DNA of 40,142 bases. Origin: Elusimicrobia bacterium CG_4_9_14_3_um_filter_62_55 (GTDB taxonomy: Bacteria; Elusimicrobiota; Elusimicrobia; UBA1565). Position numbers and translations under genes: made by a program. The notes beneath the pieces were generated by a model, which searched no databases, was not told the origin of the DNA, and was given only the letters and a program-made list of their open reading frames with translations. The stretch's first letter is position 1; every line of letters starts with the position of its first letter. Location of the stretch: contig PFUL01000153.1 in assembly GCA_002790095.1 (NCBI GenBank), positions 1 to 40,142 on the forward strand, read 5' to 3'. Shown here piece after piece: positions 40,043 to 40,142 of the stretch.

Positions 40043-40142
40043 GGATCCTCCAAGTTTCCCCAGTTTCAACGACGGACCCAACGCATTGGTTTCGGCCTGA
40101 AGGGCCGATGTTTCGGATTTTGAACGAACCAAACCCGAAGCG
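40043..40142. other. 3' flank of the giant gene
   Basis: The last 100 bases contain no open frame of useful length and no recognisable ribosome binding site. The only structure I see is the short hairpin at 40092-40108. The string TTTCGG occurs twice (40090-40095 and 40111-40116) as a direct repeat of no evident meaning. Confidence 0.6.
40092..40121 (+). terminator. Possible weak intrinsic terminator
   Basis: TCGGCC (40092-40097) and GGCCGA (40103-40108) form a perfect 6-bp stem with a 5-base loop TGAAG. A moderately T-rich tail, TGTTTCGGATTTT, follows. The stem is short and the T-tract is interrupted by CGGA, so this may be chance. Its place 50 bases after the stop codon favours a real transcript end. 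Confidence 0.35.

Larger units (their letters stand above)
32912..38302 (+). other. Array of about eight larger beta units with Asp-rich, calcium-type loops
   Basis: Units begin near 32912, 33541, 34100, 34960, 35880, 36410, 36930 and 37730. The common plan is: a strand with MKIxA or similar; W-x-x-L with R/D/G; a hydrophobic strand ending in LW, IW or VW and then an acidic loop; an LG or IG turn; a strand; and [YF]FV[TA][YF]D followed by a Thr/Ala-rich stretch. The acidic loops are EDGDGGFD (33179-33205), ADVNDNGLLE (34364-34393), RDANNDGLF (35183-35209), QDGNGDAAF (36578-36604), SDINQNDILD (37118-37147) and IDDGNGAF (37928-37951). They match a DxDxDG-type calcium pattern to varying degrees. 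The unit at 33541 has DHNGDGADSD instead. I do not recognise a named family for the whole unit. Two extra modules interrupt it (see 35660 and 37211). Confidence 0.7.

Noticed and set aside
1-40142. CRISPR array, insertion sequence, tRNA or rRNA
   Set aside because: No short identical spaced DNA repeats, no transposase motifs or terminal inverted repeats, and no RNA-gene signatures were seen. The repetition is at protein level.

Overview
The window is almost entirely one gene. A single plus-strand reading frame is open from the left edge (first full codon at nt 2) to a TAG at 40040-40042, giving 13,346 sense codons. It has no start codon of its own here: the frame is already open at base 2 and the first residues are mid-domain, so the true N-terminus, with any signal peptide, promoter and ribosome binding site, lies to the left. 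About 100 bases follow the stop; they hold one short hairpin and no gene that I can support. Long open frames on the other strand and in other phases are shadows caused by high GC.

The protein is a giant, secreted-type, all-beta modular chain. By eye it divides into: (1) nt 2-24679, about 62 Ig/cadherin-like domains averaging about 133 residues, each with a GTAxD turn, a [YW]W[ND]G motif, a DxAGN motif and a [FY]xxD linker ending in Pro; (2) nt 24680-32911, about 21 filamin/Big-like domains with PGE, GKTG and Dx[FYW]xN motifs; (3) nt 32912-38302, about eight larger beta units, most with a DxDxDG-like acidic loop after a Trp; (4) nt 38303-40039, a C-terminal block with a linker, three thrombospondin-3-like calcium motifs, two fibronectin-III-like domains and a final FlgD-like/sorting-type domain that starts with an NYPNPF motif.

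The Ig array has a second level of order. An ordered set of 11 distinguishable domain types repeats about every 4.4 kb: a short unit Z (1985-4420), full units A (4421-8863), B (8864-13261) and C (13262-17560), and eroded units D (17561-21532) and E (21533-24679). Cognate domains in different units resemble each other more than they resemble their neighbours. Identical peptides shared by A and B are encoded with many synonymous differences, so the duplication is old and not an assembly artefact. The linker between domain types 2 and 3 lacks the usual Asp in all six units, and all 64 cysteines that I counted fall into 32 local pairs.

The organism cannot be fixed from one gene. High GC, a very large Ig-like surface protein and an NYPNPF/FlgD-like C-terminus would fit a Gram-negative-type member of Elusimicrobiota or Omnitrophota, or an FCB relative; this is an inference of low to moderate confidence. 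The likely role, also inferred, is a cell-surface or released fibre used in adhesion, predation or cell-cell contact. No enzyme domain, transporter or partner gene is visible.
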